DNA of 64,000 nucleotides from Mytilisepta virgata (GCA_028015205.1 CM051513.1:48488841-48552840); one strand, 5' to 3'. Shown: positions 48,496-59,751, counted from the stretch's first letter. The notes: a model not told the origin generated them from the letters alone. Numbers and translations are program-made.

Positions 48496-49801
48496 TAAGG
48501 GTTCCGCGGAACCCAGTGTCTCGCCTACTTTTGATGTTGTCTATATTTTCAGTGTGATAGGTGAATGCACGTAATAGTAAAATTCCTGGATAGTTTAAGA
48601 AAGTTATTAAAATTTTAAAAACTTTAACCACAGAGTGAATGTAATGTTTCCTGGCAGAAAAACTAAGTCCATTTATAAGTAAAATACGGAAATTTTTTTT
48701 TTTTTTTTTACTAAATTTACCTCTGGATACTATATTATGATCATAAACAAGCTTCTGTCCAAGTTTGGTACAAATCCAGGATAGTTTAAGAAAGTTATTA
48801 AAATTTTGAAAACTTTAACCACAGAATGAATGTAATGTTTCCTGGCAGAAAAACTAAGTCCATTTATAAGTAATATACAGAAAAACTGGAATTTTTATTT
48901 TACAAAATTTACTTCTGGATACCATCTTATGATCATAAACAAGCTTCTGTCCAAGTTTGGTACAAATCCAGGATAGTTTAAGAAAGTTATTAAAATTTTA
49001 AAAACTTTAACCACAGAGTGAATGTAATGTTTCCTGGCAGAAAAACTAAGTCCATTTATAAGTAAAATACAGAAAATTTTTTTTTTTTTTACTAAATTTA
49101 CCTCTGGATACTATATTATGATCATAAACAAGCTTCTGTCCAAGTTTGGTACAAATCCAGGATAGTTTAAGAAAGTTATTAAAATTTTAAAAACTTTAAC
49201 CACAGAGTGAATGTAATGTTTCCTGGCAGAAAAACTAAGTCCATTTATAAGTAAAATACGGAAATTTTTTTTTTTTTTTTACTAAATTTACCTCTGGATA
49301 CTATATTATGATCATAAACAAGCTTCTGTCCAAGTTTGGTACAAATCCAGGATAGTTTAAGAAAGTTATTAAAATTTTGAAAACTTTAACCACAGAATGA
49401 ATGTAATGTTTCCTGGCAGAAAAACTAAGTCCATTTATAAGTAATATACAGAAAAACTGGAATTTTTATTTTACAAAATTTACTTCTGGATACTATCTTA
49501 TGATCATAAACAAGCTTCTGTCCAAGTTTGGTACAAATCCAGGATATTTTAAGAAAGTTATTAAAATTTTAAAAACTTTAACCACAGAGTGAATGTAATG
49601 TTTCCTGGCAGAAAAACTAAGTCCATTTATAAGTAAAATACGGAAAAACTGGAATTTTTTTTTTACAAAATTTCCTTCTGGATACTATCTTATGATCATA
49701 AACAAGCCTCTGTCCAAGTTTGGTAGAAATCCAGGATAGTTTAAGAAAGTTATTAAAATTTCAAAAACTTTAACCACAGGGTGAATATTTGTGGACGCCG
49801 C

Positions 49802-49834
<33 letters not shown>

Positions 49835-49886
49835 AATGTAGGATCGCTATGTCTCGCTTTTTCGACAAAAGTCGAAGGCTCGACAA
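48496..49886 (+). mobile_element. Hairpin-ended element with seven ~190-bp tandem units and GAC tract
   Basis: The 5' palindrome 'gggttccgcggaaccc' (48499-48514) plus 'agtgtctcgccta' starts it. The word 'ggatagtttaagaaag' recurs at 48588, 48779, 48971, 49160, 49350, 49542 and 49734 (spacing 189-192 bp). A (GAC)n run lies at 49803-49833, then 'ggatcgctatgtctcgc' and the terminal hairpin 'ttcgacaaaagtcgaa'. Units are nearly identical and differ mainly in T-run length, so amplification looks recent. Probably non-autonomous; same architecture as the pearl-like elements. Confidence 0.75.
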
Positions 49887-49950
49887 TAATAAATGATCAA
49901 GACCCATATATGATAGACCAAATAAAACTTAAATTGTGACAATTACTTAC

Positions 49951-50038
49951 AAATAAGGCTTTCAACACAATTCTTGACTTCTTCTCTTCAGTAGTAAAAA
50001 TTCCTGTAAAGTATCACCATTGAACTCCATGCAGTGTC
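49951..50038 (-). pseudogene. Candidate exon, unknown gene
   Basis: On the minus strand a strong acceptor (tattttttag) and perfect donor (GTAAGT at 49950-49945) bound 88 bp. One frame reads HCMEFNGDTLQEFLLLKRRS and stops 11 bp before the donor. Another reads YFTGIFTTEEKKSRIVLKAL up to the donor but has an upstream stop. Clean splice signals with no fully open frame suggest a decayed or frameshifted exon, or an untranslated one. Confidence 0.35.
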
Positions 50039-50483
50039 CTAAAAAATAAAAAACAGAACATTATAATTTTATACAATGTAAAGAATTAGAGGGAAAAACA
50101 CTGATTACAAAATATAACAACTGAATTATATAAAAAACAAAAGTAAATAAAATTGGTCTACAGGATCTACAAAAATGTATTATTTACTATAGATTGCATT
50201 AAAATAGATTACTTAAAGCAACCTTTTTAAAAGACTTGGTATAACACTCGTACCTTACAAACCTTAACAAGCCTACATTTTGAATCAGTTTATCCTTGCA
50301 GTTTTGAATGGCCTAAAATAACTCAGCCTCACTAGATTTTTTGGAATAAGGGTTTTCTTCAGCTCCATACAGCAGAGTTAATTAAATACAGAAATTGAGA
50401 CTTCCATCCAGACTCTCTATATGATATCAATACAACCAGTAAAGGGAGGGGTGGGGCTACTCCCAATAATGCAAATTAAAATA

Positions 50484-50935
50484 AAGGGCTTCGCTAAGCA
50501 TAGCATGATACGACAACAACATGTCGATAACTAAAGAATTACAGTAAATGTGGATATTATTAAGCTTTATCAAATAAAGCGTTGGATAATATAATATACA
50601 TTACACAGAAATATTGGACCTACCACAAAAACCAGATGAAAAACAAAATTTAGAATTCCAGCCACCATAACCACTTAATAACCACCTATATCACAAAAAC
50701 TGTAAAAGATAGGAAAAATCTATTGTTATATTACTCAAAGACATCATCAAGATGAATTAAAAGAAAATATCTCCATTGAAATCGGAGGAAAAATAAAAAT
50801 TTTATGTTTCCTCCAAAATTGCTAACTTTGACACCTTATATCTCAGAAACAATATAAAAATAGAAAAAAATTTATTGACTAAAGAAAGCACTCCTCAAGG
50901 TGAATTAAAACAATAAATCCTCATAAGAATTGATG
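50484..50935 (+). repeat. AAAGGGCTTCGC-family repeat, 3'-truncated
   Basis: Begins 'aaagggcttcgctaagc', then 'atagcatgatacgacaac', and continues with 'aattaaaagaaaatatctcc' and 'attgctaactttgacacc' as in 14147-14528. It is cut off by the pearl-like element starting at 50942. Confidence 0.5.
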
Positions 50936-50941
50936 AAAATT

Positions 50942-51669
50942 TTAAACTGGAGGCTCCAAGGAGCCTGTATCGCTCACCTGGGCTATGTCTATCTTAACAG
51001 GCAGCCTGGGACATTGCTGTCAAGTTCCAATTGGCTCACTGGTTTCAAACAACTTACAAGAAGTTCTTTCAGTGAACTTTCCCATTAGGTCCTATAGTAA
51101 ACTATGTTCGGCTCTGGCGGCCATCTTGGGTGATGGGCAGTGTCAAAGGTTATAATTCTGAAAGAGGATCAACTAAGGACCATTGCTGCCAAGTTTTGTT
51201 CCAATTGGCCAAGTGGTTTTAGACAGGAAGATTTTTAAGTCATTTTCCCATAGGGTCCTATTTTGAACTAATTTCGGCTCTGGCGCCATCTTCGATGATG
51301 GGCGGGGTCATGGGATACAATTTTGAATGGGAACCACCTAAAGACCATATGCTGCCAAGTTTTGTTCCAATTGACCGAGCGGTTTCAAACAAGAAGATCT
51401 TTAAGTAAATTTCCCATAGTGTCCTATGTTAAACTAAGTTTGGCTCTGGCGGCAATCTTGGATGACGGGTGGGGTAATCGGATATTATTCTGAAAGAGGA
51501 CCATCTAAGGACCATTGCTGCCAACTTTTGTTCCAATTAGCCCAGTTTTTTCATCGGCAAAGATCTTTAAAGGAAAGTTTACGACGCAGGAGGACAAAGG
51601 ACGCCGCCGGGACGAAGGCGGACGCCAAGTGATGACAATAGCTCAACTGGCCCTAGGTGAGCTAAAAAT
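50942..51669 (+). mobile_element. Pearl/Helentron-like element, compact copy
   Basis: The 5' hairpin 'ggctccaaggagcc' plus 'tgtatcgctcacctgg' is followed by four ~150-bp units (gccatcttgg, attgctgccaag, cccatagggtcctat), 'ggacgccgccgggacg', 'gccaagtgatgacaatag' and a short terminal tail 'ctcaactggccctaggtgagc'. This is one of the clearest complete copies. Confidence 0.65.
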
Positions 51670-52084
51670 ACACATCAAGCCATATTGTTTTTTTGGCCCT
51701 TTTAACCTCTTATATCTCAAAATCAATAAATTATAGAAGAAATGTGTTGACATACTACTGGAACCACTCATTAAGATGAAAAGAAAAAATCCCCATTAAA
51801 ATTGGATGAAAAATAAAAATTTTACATGTGCAAAAAGGCTAATTTTGGCCCCTTTAAACCCCTTTATCTCTGAAACTACAAAAGTTACACAAAAATGTCT
51901 CAAGTACCTTTTGTTGTACAAATGTATTTCTTATGATGAACCATTAAAAGAAATCATCAAAAACGGATAAGAAATAAAATTTTCTAAAATTAAGGTTTTT
52001 TGACCCCTTACATCTTGAAGACAGTGAAAATGGATGTAAAGAAAGTTTTTCTATTTTCATCAAGGAACATTAAAAACCAAACAA
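51670..52084 (+). repeat. Fragments of the AAAGGGCTTCGC-family core
   Basis: Units with 'ttttggcccctttaaaccc', 'attaaaattggatgaaaaa' and 'atatctcaaaatc' continue after the pearl-like tail. No ends visible. Confidence 0.4.
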
Positions 52085-52990
52085 GAGTGGACACCTATAT
52101 GTCTAGCCTGAGTATTCACAGAATAATGAATATCTGATACTTGACATTTTGCAAGTCAAAGGCAGGCATCATACCGACATGTATCCACTAAGAACTATCT
52201 ATTGACCAGATATGGTGGGTCTAGGTATGAAAGTTGCTGAGTAATGGACCTAATCTTGAAAATGTTACAAAGTCACTCAAGCATGAAGTTGAGGTCAAGG
52301 TTGCTGAAAATAGGACAATCAAGCAAATTTGGATGAAAGTCACTCAACAATGAAATCGAGGGCAAGGTCCAGAGACAAGTGTCAGACTGGCATGTACCTA
52401 CCAAGAGCTGTCAATAGACCAAATACAGTAGGTCTATATGTATTATAGTTGTTGAAAAATGGACTTAATCAAGAATAAATACAGTGGGTCTAGGTATTAC
52501 AGTTTCTGAGAAATGGACTTCACCACAAAAAGTGATAAAGTCACTCTAGCAAGAAATTGAGGTCAAGCTCCCAAACCAGGTGTCATACTGACATGTACAC
52601 ACCAAGAACTATCTATTGACCAAATATCGTGAATCTAGGTATTCTAGTTGCTGAGAAATAGACTTAACCATGAAAAAGTTACAGTCACTCAAAGATGAAA
52701 TTGAGGACAAGGTCTCAAGCCAGGTATCAGACTGGAATGTACCCACTAAGAACTATCTATAGACCAAATATGGTGGGCCTAGGTATTACAGTTGCTGAGA
52801 AATGGATTTAACCATGAAACTTGGACTCAGATTTTAAACTCATGTTTATGAAGTCAGTGAACCATGAAAATGAGGTCAGGGTCACAAGACAAGTATAATG
52901 CGACAAACCTTGTATGACAAGCTACCTTGTGGACCATAAATCTTAATTGTAGGTATTACATGTGCAAAGTTATTAAAGTTTTAAAAAAGT
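52085..52990 (+). repeat. ~165-bp tandem repeat, about five units
   Basis: Units share 'agaactatctatagacc', 'ggtgggtctaggtattac', 'gctgagaaatggactt', 'aaagtcactcaa' and 'gaaattgaggtcaagg'. Single units of the same family occur near 120-300 and 25440-25580. The stretch after 53000 ('gtaatacctatatctcgcc') links to the tail of that family, also seen at 866 and 25640. Confidence 0.65.
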
Positions 52991-53399
52991 TTATCCTGCT
53001 GTACTGGAAAGTAATACCTATATCTCGCCTCCGTGACTTTTTGTCACAAGCAAGACAAAAACATGAAAATTCAATGAATATGAAAAAAATTCAGACCAAA
53101 ATTATCATAAAAATCCATAGGGACTCCCAGGAGAAAAAGACTAAAGATGCCAGATTTCCAAAAATCAATCTCAACCTGCATTAATCTTATGGGGAACCAT
53201 TGTGGTAAAATATTATAGGGCAATGTTAAATAGAACAAAAGTAAATGATCATGAGTGGAAACCTAAATTTCTACAGACGGCTACACTGACATACGGCAAC
53301 AACAACTGGCTCATACCATAAAATGTCTGCAAATTTAAAGTAATACTGGCGGTCATAGAAAAATTGTGCAGTTCTTGTTTAATACCTTACCTATCCTAT

Positions 53400-54885
53400 G
53401 TTTTACCTTACTTTTATAGTCTGAGGGGCCTTTTTTTTTTAACTTGCTTTGATCGGTGGTTACAATTTTTATAACAAAATTGAAGTATGGTTTATCTGAG
53501 CACAAGTAACACACTCAGGTAATATTAATCAAAGACGCTTTCCTAATGTACTTTATGTATTATGGGAGATAACTCCTGCTTGCCTCAGCTGTGAGGCTTT
53601 GTATTTGATGATTATCTATTTTCTCTGCATTTTATATCAATAAGCAATTTGAATTTGTCATGAACATGTATGCTTTCGATTACACCAAAATTATGGTCCA
53701 AGAAACAAGTCACGTAGCTGCACCCAACTGTTTATAAGTCATTTTCAGCAGGATATGCTACATGCACCTTTCCCTAATTCCGTAAATTTCTTCGGACAGA
53801 CTTAAGACTGAGTTATGAAGGTGTTATAATTATTTAAATATAGGTCTGTATTTACATGATAAATAATAATTATAGAAAATTATGTACCCCCCCCCCCCCT
53901 CCCCAACACAAACACACATGGAAAAATTACCATGCACTTAAATTATTTATGTATATTACCTGGGCATGCTGTTCGTTTTTACGTTCTTACACTCTGCACT
54001 ATGTTCAACTGAAATTTTGTGCAATTCTCTTGGTCTCAGGATCTAAATTGACACCTTTGAAGAAAAAACGTACACGACCCTCGTACTTCAAATTCTGGCA
54101 ATTAAATGTGTGAAGAGCGGGAAGTTTGGGGTTACCTGAAATCTACTCACCAGGTCAATTAATCGCATTATATAATTCATCCGCGGGTATATTAAGAGCT
54201 AGGGTAGTTCAGGGGAATATATAGAAAATAAAAACAAAGTTCACAATACACTAAGAATTAAAATGTGCCAGCACGCGTTGCACACGTATCAATTTACCCC
54301 AAAAAAACTGTTGACAATGACGTCCCATCGCGAAAATACTTAACTATAAAAGTTTATACAAAAATATAAGCCGATTTCTAGATAGACATATATTTTTTTC
54401 CAGTGTGCGCCTTTTTCAAAATTAAGTTAGATTTAATTGTGCGTATCCCAGTTTAAAAAGTATTGAGGGGGTGGAAAGGGGGATACCTTTCTACTTTCTC
54501 CCGCCCCTCTGCTTCCATCTCCCACCTTAACAACCGTCTTTTGTTTTTTTTTAAATAAGGAATTTGAAAGTGAATAGGGAAATAGACAAACTTTAATATA
54601 AAAAATTCTATACAAATACCGAATACCCGGGCTCTCTATTTAGCACAATTATACCCAGAAAGGGTTGAAGGCATACAAAAAACAATAATAAAACATCGAA
54701 AACAAATCTATAACTATGCAGTATCCAGTCCGCTTTCCTCAGTAACGGTGACTTTCTGATAAAGGAACTAGTTTAACGTACAACATAAGATTTTCATATG
54801 TTGATAGTATAATAAGATTAGATTTATTGTCCAAGTTAGAAAAATTATTATAGTATTTTTCACAATTTCGCAGTAAATTTTCTCT
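53400..54885. other. No recognised feature
   Basis: Contains a poly-C run (53888-53899) and AT-rich sequence. No convincing exon or repeat. Confidence 0.4.
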
Positions 54886-54899
54886 CGGTTCAGAATTTA

Positions 54900-55180
54900 T
54901 GGGTGGATGGATGAATTATTGTTTAACCTTCAGTGGCAACCAGGTGCATATCAAGACGAGAACACGTTGATATGATAATGAATATGATCCCTGCTTTGTA
55001 CTAGACCGACACGCTAAGTCGGATTTTTAACGTGCATTATACTGACTCCGAGCCGACCAGTCTTTGCTCTTACTTCTAGATGCCGCGTGCTTGGCGGTTT
55101 TGGTTTGACCCGACCGGGGATCGAACCCGCGACCTTCCGCACTCGGGGCGAGCACGCTACCACGAGACCACCGAGGCGGT
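54900..55180 (-). mobile_element. Second tRNA-derived SINE family, full-length copy
   Basis: The minus-strand head reads 'tggtctcgtggtagcgtg' (A box) and 'gcgggttcgatccccgg' (B box), followed by the same body as 22383-22715 and a tail complementary to (GGAT)n. Target duplication 'cggtt(c/a)agaattta' at 54886-54899 and 55181-55194, one mismatch. Confidence 0.85.
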
Positions 55181-55299
55181 CGGTTAAGAATTTAAAGTAC
55201 ATGCAGTCAGAAAAGGTGAATTTCATCGTCAACCTTGCACTAAGAAGTTTTCAAAGCCGTTTTTCTTTCATTTTTTTTTGTATCTTCCTTTTTCGATTT

Positions 55300-55476
55300 A
55301 TGGTCTGTAAATCAACAGCTGAAGAACTTGTCACGCTCATTGACAAGAAGGAAATCAGTAGGAAAGAAGTGTCAGAAATAAAAAAAAAATATCTCGAAGA
55401 GGTAATGCATGAACAAATTGAAAAGAACTATTCCGGGGGAAAAGGACTTTTTTTAAGAACCAGGAACGGAAACCCA
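55300..55476 (+). CDS. Candidate exon, unknown Lys/Glu-rich protein
   Basis: An ATG at 55300 opens 59 codons ending exactly at a perfect donor (GTAAGT, 55477-55482). The sequence is helical and charged (ELVTLIDKKEISRKEVSEIK) and ends FLRTRNGNP. Alternatively the T-rich tract and 'aaatcaacag' ending at 55318 could act as an acceptor, making this an internal exon from 55319. The longer frame that begins upstream is fused to the SINE and is not real. No family recognised. The site-dense block at 55.7 kb lies 250 bp downstream. Confidence 0.35.
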
Positions 55477-55731
55477 GTAAGTCAACAAAACACACAAAAT
55501 GATCCATCAGCATCCTCTGACAAAACTCACCTTTGGATCATAAGCCGGATCATACCTAAGCTACTCTATTATAAAAGAACTCCGGGATAAAATAGTATAT
55601 GGTGCACGTCAGTTAATGGGAGAAAAATCGAGATCGGTTCTCGAGCCATTTGATTATCAAATTCTTATTGCACACAAGTAGTATATGGGGACAGGCAAAT
55701 TATCATTTGAGGTGGTGCTGAGGTGGTGCTA

Positions 55732-56134
55732 CCGGAAGTGACGTCAACCGGAAATGACGTCACAGGAAGTGACGTAACCGGAACCGGAAGTCACGTGACC
55801 GGAACCGGAAGTACCGGAAGTGGTTTGCGCGCATGCGCAACCGGAAGTAGTGGATTTTCCCGCCATTTCTTTACGGAAGTGACGTAAGTCACGTGCTAGG
55901 ACCCGGATGTGTGTTCTGCGCATGTTCAGGAACCGGAAGTACCCGAAAGTGGTTTGCCCAACCGGAAGTAGGGTGTTTTTTCCGCCATTTGTTGACGGAA
56001 GTGACGAAAGTCACGTGGTAGGACCCGGATGTGTGGTCTGCGCATGTTCGGGCGGAACCGGAAGTGGTTGGTGCAACCGGAAGTGATGGGTTTTCTCCAT
56101 TGACGGAAGTGACGCAAGTCACGGACCCGGATGT
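55732..56134. promoter_or_regulatory. Dense ETS / CRE / E-box / NRF1-like site cluster in three diverged repeats
   Basis: Nine exact CCGGAAGT words, several ACGGAAGTGACG composites, TGACGTCA-type sites near 55739 and 55755, CACGTG near 55793, 55890 and 56012, and the NRF1-like palindrome TGCGCGCATGCGCA at 55826-55839 lie within 400 bp. A unit of about 100-122 bp recurs ('ggacccggatgt' at 55899, 56021 and 56123). These match well-known animal promoter motifs. The block is GC-rich against an AT-rich genome and sits at the border of the virus-like region. Confidence 0.6.
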
Positions 56135-56145
56135 GCCATGCTTGA

Positions 56146-56835
56146 CCAGATTGAATTATCTCCCTTTTCCCGCACTTCTCGGTCGTCTCTGGCTCTTTCG
56201 TCGGTCTCTAGGGTCTGATACTCTCACTGTTATGTCGAAGTCCGAGAGTATACGAAGTACACTATTGGATTATCTCCCCTTATCCCGCTCTTTTCAGTAT
56301 TTTCTGTGAGGACCAACGGTAGGATTGGATTATGTCCCCTTACCTCCAAGTGATGCTGTCACCAATGGAGTGGTGTCCTTAGCAACTGCCTTAGCAACGG
56401 GGGTCCATTTCTATGATGCACTTCGTTTCTCTTCTCTTGCTCTATCCCGCTCTTTGCTACTCCTTGCTGCTCATCGCTACTCAGGCTTGTTGCTGTTCGC
56501 CATCGCTGCTCTTCTCTTGCTCTTTGCTGCTCAACGCTGCTCTGCACTGTACTCAGACCTGAAAGCAGCCTAAAGACAATCGTTTACCCTAACACTAGTA
56601 CCACTTCAAATTCATAAGGGATTGAGCCAGATTGAATTATCTCCCTTTTCCCGCTCTTCTCGGTCGTCTCTGGATCTTTGATTGAATTATCTCCCCTTAT
56701 CCCGCTCTTTTCATCTGTGAGTGATGTTTTCTGTGAGGACTAGGATTGGATTATGTCCCCTTACCTCAAGTTGATGCTTGTCACCGCTCAATGGAGGGGT
56801 GTCCTTAGCAACGGCGGTCTATTTCATTGCTCTAT
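56146..56835 (+). repeat. Imperfect direct duplication (~250-bp unit)
   Basis: The series 'gattgaattatctccctt', 'ttcccgc', 'ctcggtcgtctctgg', 'ggattggattatgtcccc', 'gtcacc' and 'gtgtccttagcaac' occurs from about 56146 and again from 56633. 'Ctcttgctctttgctgctc' units follow both copies. Confidence 0.7.
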
Positions 56836-56939
56836 GCTTCGCTTCTCTTCGCTTGCTCTTCGCTGCTCCATGCTGCTCATCGCTAATAATGACTATATTC
56901 ACCTGCTGATTTAAGATTCTTGGGGTTACTTGTCGGTGT

Positions 56940-59095
56940 TTTCGCTGCTGCTTCCGCTCCTGCTGCTTGTTGGTGTTCGTCATTGCTGCTCTTATCTTGT
57001 TCATCGCTGTTTTTCTCGTGCTCTTTGCTGCTCGTCGCTGTTTTTCTCTTGTTCTTTGTTGCTCATCACTGTTTTTCTCTTGCTCACCGCTGTTTTTCTC
57101 TTGTTCTTTACTGGTCGTCACTGTTTTTCTCGTACTCTTTGTTGATCATCACTGTTTTTCTCGTACTCTTTGCTGCTCATCGCTGTTTTTCTCTTGTTCT
57201 TTGTTGCTCATCACTGTTTTTCTCGTGCTCATCGCTGTTTTTCTCTTGTTCTTTACGTCTCATCGCTGTTTTTCTCTTGTTCTTTGCTGCTCATCGCTGT
57301 TTTTCTCTTGTTCTTTGTTGCTCATCACTGTTTTTCTCTTGTTCTTTACTGCTCGTCGCTGTTTTTCTCTCGTTCTTTACTGCTCATCGCTGTTTTTCTC
57401 TTGGTCTTTACTGCTTATGGCTGTTTTTCTCTCGCTCTTTGTTGATCATCACTGTTTTTCTCGTAGTCTTTGCTGCTCATCGCTGTTTTTCTCTTGTTCT
57501 TTGCTGCTCATCGCTGTTTTTCTCTTGTTCTTTACTGCTCATCACTGTTTTTCTCTTGCTCTTTACTGCTCGTCGCTGTTTTTCTCTCGTTCTTTACTGC
57601 TCATCGCTGTTTTTCTCTTGCTCTTTACTGCTTATGGCTGTTTTTCTCTCGCTCTTGGTTGATTATCACTGTTTTTCTCGTACTCTTTGCTGCTCATCGC
57701 TATTTTTCTCTTGTTCTTTGTTGCTCATCACTGTTTTTCTCTTGCTCTTTACTGCTCATCACTGTTTTTCTCTTGTTCTTTACGTCTCATCGCTGTTTTT
57801 CTCTTGCTCGTTACTGCTTATCGCTGTTTTTCTCTTGGTTTTTGTAGCTCATCGCTGTTTTTCTCGTGCTCTTTGCTGCTCGTCGCTGGTTTTTCTCTTG
57901 TTCTTTGTTGCTCATCACTGTTTTTCTCTTGCTCTTTACTGCTCGTCGCTGTTTTTTCTTTTGTTCTTTGTTGCTCATCACTGTTTTTCTCTTGCTCTTT
58001 ACTGCTCATCGCTGTTTTTCTCTTGGTTTTTGTAGCTCATCGCTGTTTTCCACGTGCTCTTTGCTGCTCATCGCTGTTTTTCTCGTGCTCTTTGCTGCTC
58101 ATCGCTGTTTTTCTCTTGGTTTTTGTAGCTCGTCGCTATTTTTCTCGTGCTGTTTACTGCTCGTCGCTGTTTTTTCTCTTGTTCTTTGTTGCTCATTACT
58201 GTTTTTCTCTTGCTCTTTACTGCTCATCACTGTTTTTCTCTTGTTCTTTACTGCTTATCGCTGTTTTTCTCTTGGTTTTTGTAGCTCATCGCTGTTTGTC
58301 TCTTGCTCTTTACTGCTCATCGCTGTTTTTCTCTTGCTCTATGCTTCTCATCGCTGTTTTTCTCTTGTTCTTTGTTGCTCATCACTGTTTTTCTCTTGCT
58401 CTTTACTGCTCATCACTGTTTTTCTCTTGTTCTTTACTGGTAATCGCTGTTTTTCTCTTGCTCTTTACTGCTCATCGCTGTTTTTCTCTTGCTCTATGCT
58501 TCTCATCGCTGTTTTTTCTCTTGTTCTTTGTTGCTCATCACTGTTTTTCTCTTGCTCTTTACTGCTCATCAATGTTTTTCTCTTGTTCTTTACTGCTCAT
58601 CGCTGTTTTTCTCTTGCTCTTTACTGCTTATGGCTGTTTTTCTCTCGCTCTTTGTTGCTCATCACTGTTTTTCTCTTGTCCTTTGTTGTTCATCGCTACT
58701 CCTTACCTTACTCGCGTGCTTATTTCGTTTTTTGGGGCTACTTGTCTCTGTTTTCGCTGCCACTACTGCTCCTGCTGCTTTTTGCTGTTCGTTATCGCTG
58801 CTCTTCTCTTGCTCATCGCTGTTTTTTCTCTTGCTCATCGCTGATCCTTTCTTGTTCTTTGCTGCTCATCCCTACTCAGGGCCTTACTCGCGTGCTCATT
58901 TCGCTCCTGCTGCTTGTTGCTGTTCGTCATCGCTGTTCGTCATCGCTGCTCTTCTCTTGCTCATCACTGCTCTTCTCTTGCTCATCGCTGCTCTTCTCTT
59001 GCTCTTTGCTGTTCATCGCTACTCATGATCTTACTCGCGTGCTCATTTCAGTTTTTGGTGCTATTTGTCACTTTTAATCGCTGCTGCTGCTACTG
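56940..59095 (+). repeat. 31-bp minisatellite, >50 units
   Basis: The unit is 'ttctttgctgctcatcgctg' followed by 'tttttctcttg' (31 bp) with base variants. Because 31 is not a multiple of three and stops are rare, three overlapping plus-strand frames of up to 403 codons arise, each with a 31-residue period (SSLFFSCSLLL-type), plus Gln/Lys/Glu-rich minus frames. They are artefacts. 'Cttactcgcgtgctcatttc' spacers at 58710, 58870 and 59030 give a higher-order pattern. Related units occur at 60510-60560 and in both arms of the terminal inverted repeat. Confidence 0.9.
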
Positions 59096-59239
59096 CTGAA
59101 GGAATATAGTTTACTGCTGATGATCGGAAGGCCACTCGGTACTCATGTTGTCGGTTTGATTGGTAGATCAAGACTGATCGATGTGATTGTATACTGGGAT
59201 ATTTATCGACGACCAACACAAATGAAACAGTTTCATATT

Positions 59240-59695
59240 TTATTTTACAAAATCTACATCAGTCAATGTTTTAAGTTCTGGTTCTTTCTCTTCAAACAAA
59301 GGTATGATCTTCTTCAGTTCTTTCCATTCGAAGGTGTCCAAGCCGATTCCTCTCTTTGTTGGACGATAGGTCCAGTCTCCCCGGGGTATAAAGTGCTTTC
59401 TTATCCAAATAGTGGGGTATGGGGATTTGACAGTGACGAATACATTGTCCCCAATGTGATATCTCCAGTCGACTAGTTCTTTATCCTGTACTCTACCGAT
59501 CAAATCATCCAGAACATCAGTAGTCTCGCATAAAGCTTTCCATTGTATCAAAGATAAGCTCACTCCGGTCTTGGTGGGCACCGTTTCACTTTCCCAAAAT
59601 CTGAGATCTACTCTTTTACTGCCATTCCATTCTGTCAGCTCTGCATACGTTCCTCCACCAAGTAGTACTTTCAAAGGAATATCGGAAGCTGTCAT
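59240..59695 (-). CDS. Double PC4-like domain protein, virus/Polinton-like context
   Basis: The 151-residue ORF has two PC4/Sub1-type segments. At about residues 20-50, VDLRFWESETVPTKTGVSLS then LIQWKAL matches the 'xDIRxFYxxxGxxxPTKKGISLxxxxW' core. At about 80-130, NVFVTVK then IWIRKHFI, RPTKRGIGLDTFEWKELKK repeats the pattern. PC4 domains bind single-stranded DNA and act in RNA polymerase II transcription; cellular PC4 has one domain, so two in one chain is unusual. The ATG at 59695 overlaps the stop of a 19-codon upstream frame (see 59692-59751). A CCAAT/TATA promoter lies upstream. Domain call from memory of the family. Confidence 0.65.
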   Translation of the reverse strand: MTASDIPLKVLLGGGTYAELTEWNGSKRVDLRFWESETVPTKTGVSLSLIQWKALCETTDVLDDLIGRVQDKELVDWRYHIGDNVFVTVKSPYPTIWIRKHFIPRGDWTYRPTKRGIGLDTFEWKELKKIIPLFEEKEPELKTLTDVDFVK

Positions 59696-59751
59696 GACGT
59701 CTTGAACGATATCTTGGTCTGGTCTTTGGTTTTCTTTTCTTTACGAGACAT
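59692..59751 (-). other. Upstream ORF overlapping the PC4-like start
   Basis: ATG at 59751-59749 opens 19 codons beginning MSRKEKKTKDQ and ends in TGA that overlaps the downstream ATG (ATGA). Its basic start looks like a nuclear-localising N-terminus, so this may be the true protein start separated from the PC4 part by a one-base shift, or a real regulatory uORF. Confidence 0.45.

Noticed and set aside
48580..49790. CRISPR-like regular repeats
   Set aside because: Units of 190 bp lie directly head to tail with no unique spacers, and the genome is eukaryotic; likewise for the 47-bp and 31-bp arrays.
56920..59077. Very long plus-strand ORFs (up to 403 codons) rich in Leu, Phe, Ser and Cys
   Set aside because: They are three frames of the 31-bp stop-poor minisatellite, with a 31-residue period in every frame; no start context, domain or promoter supports them.
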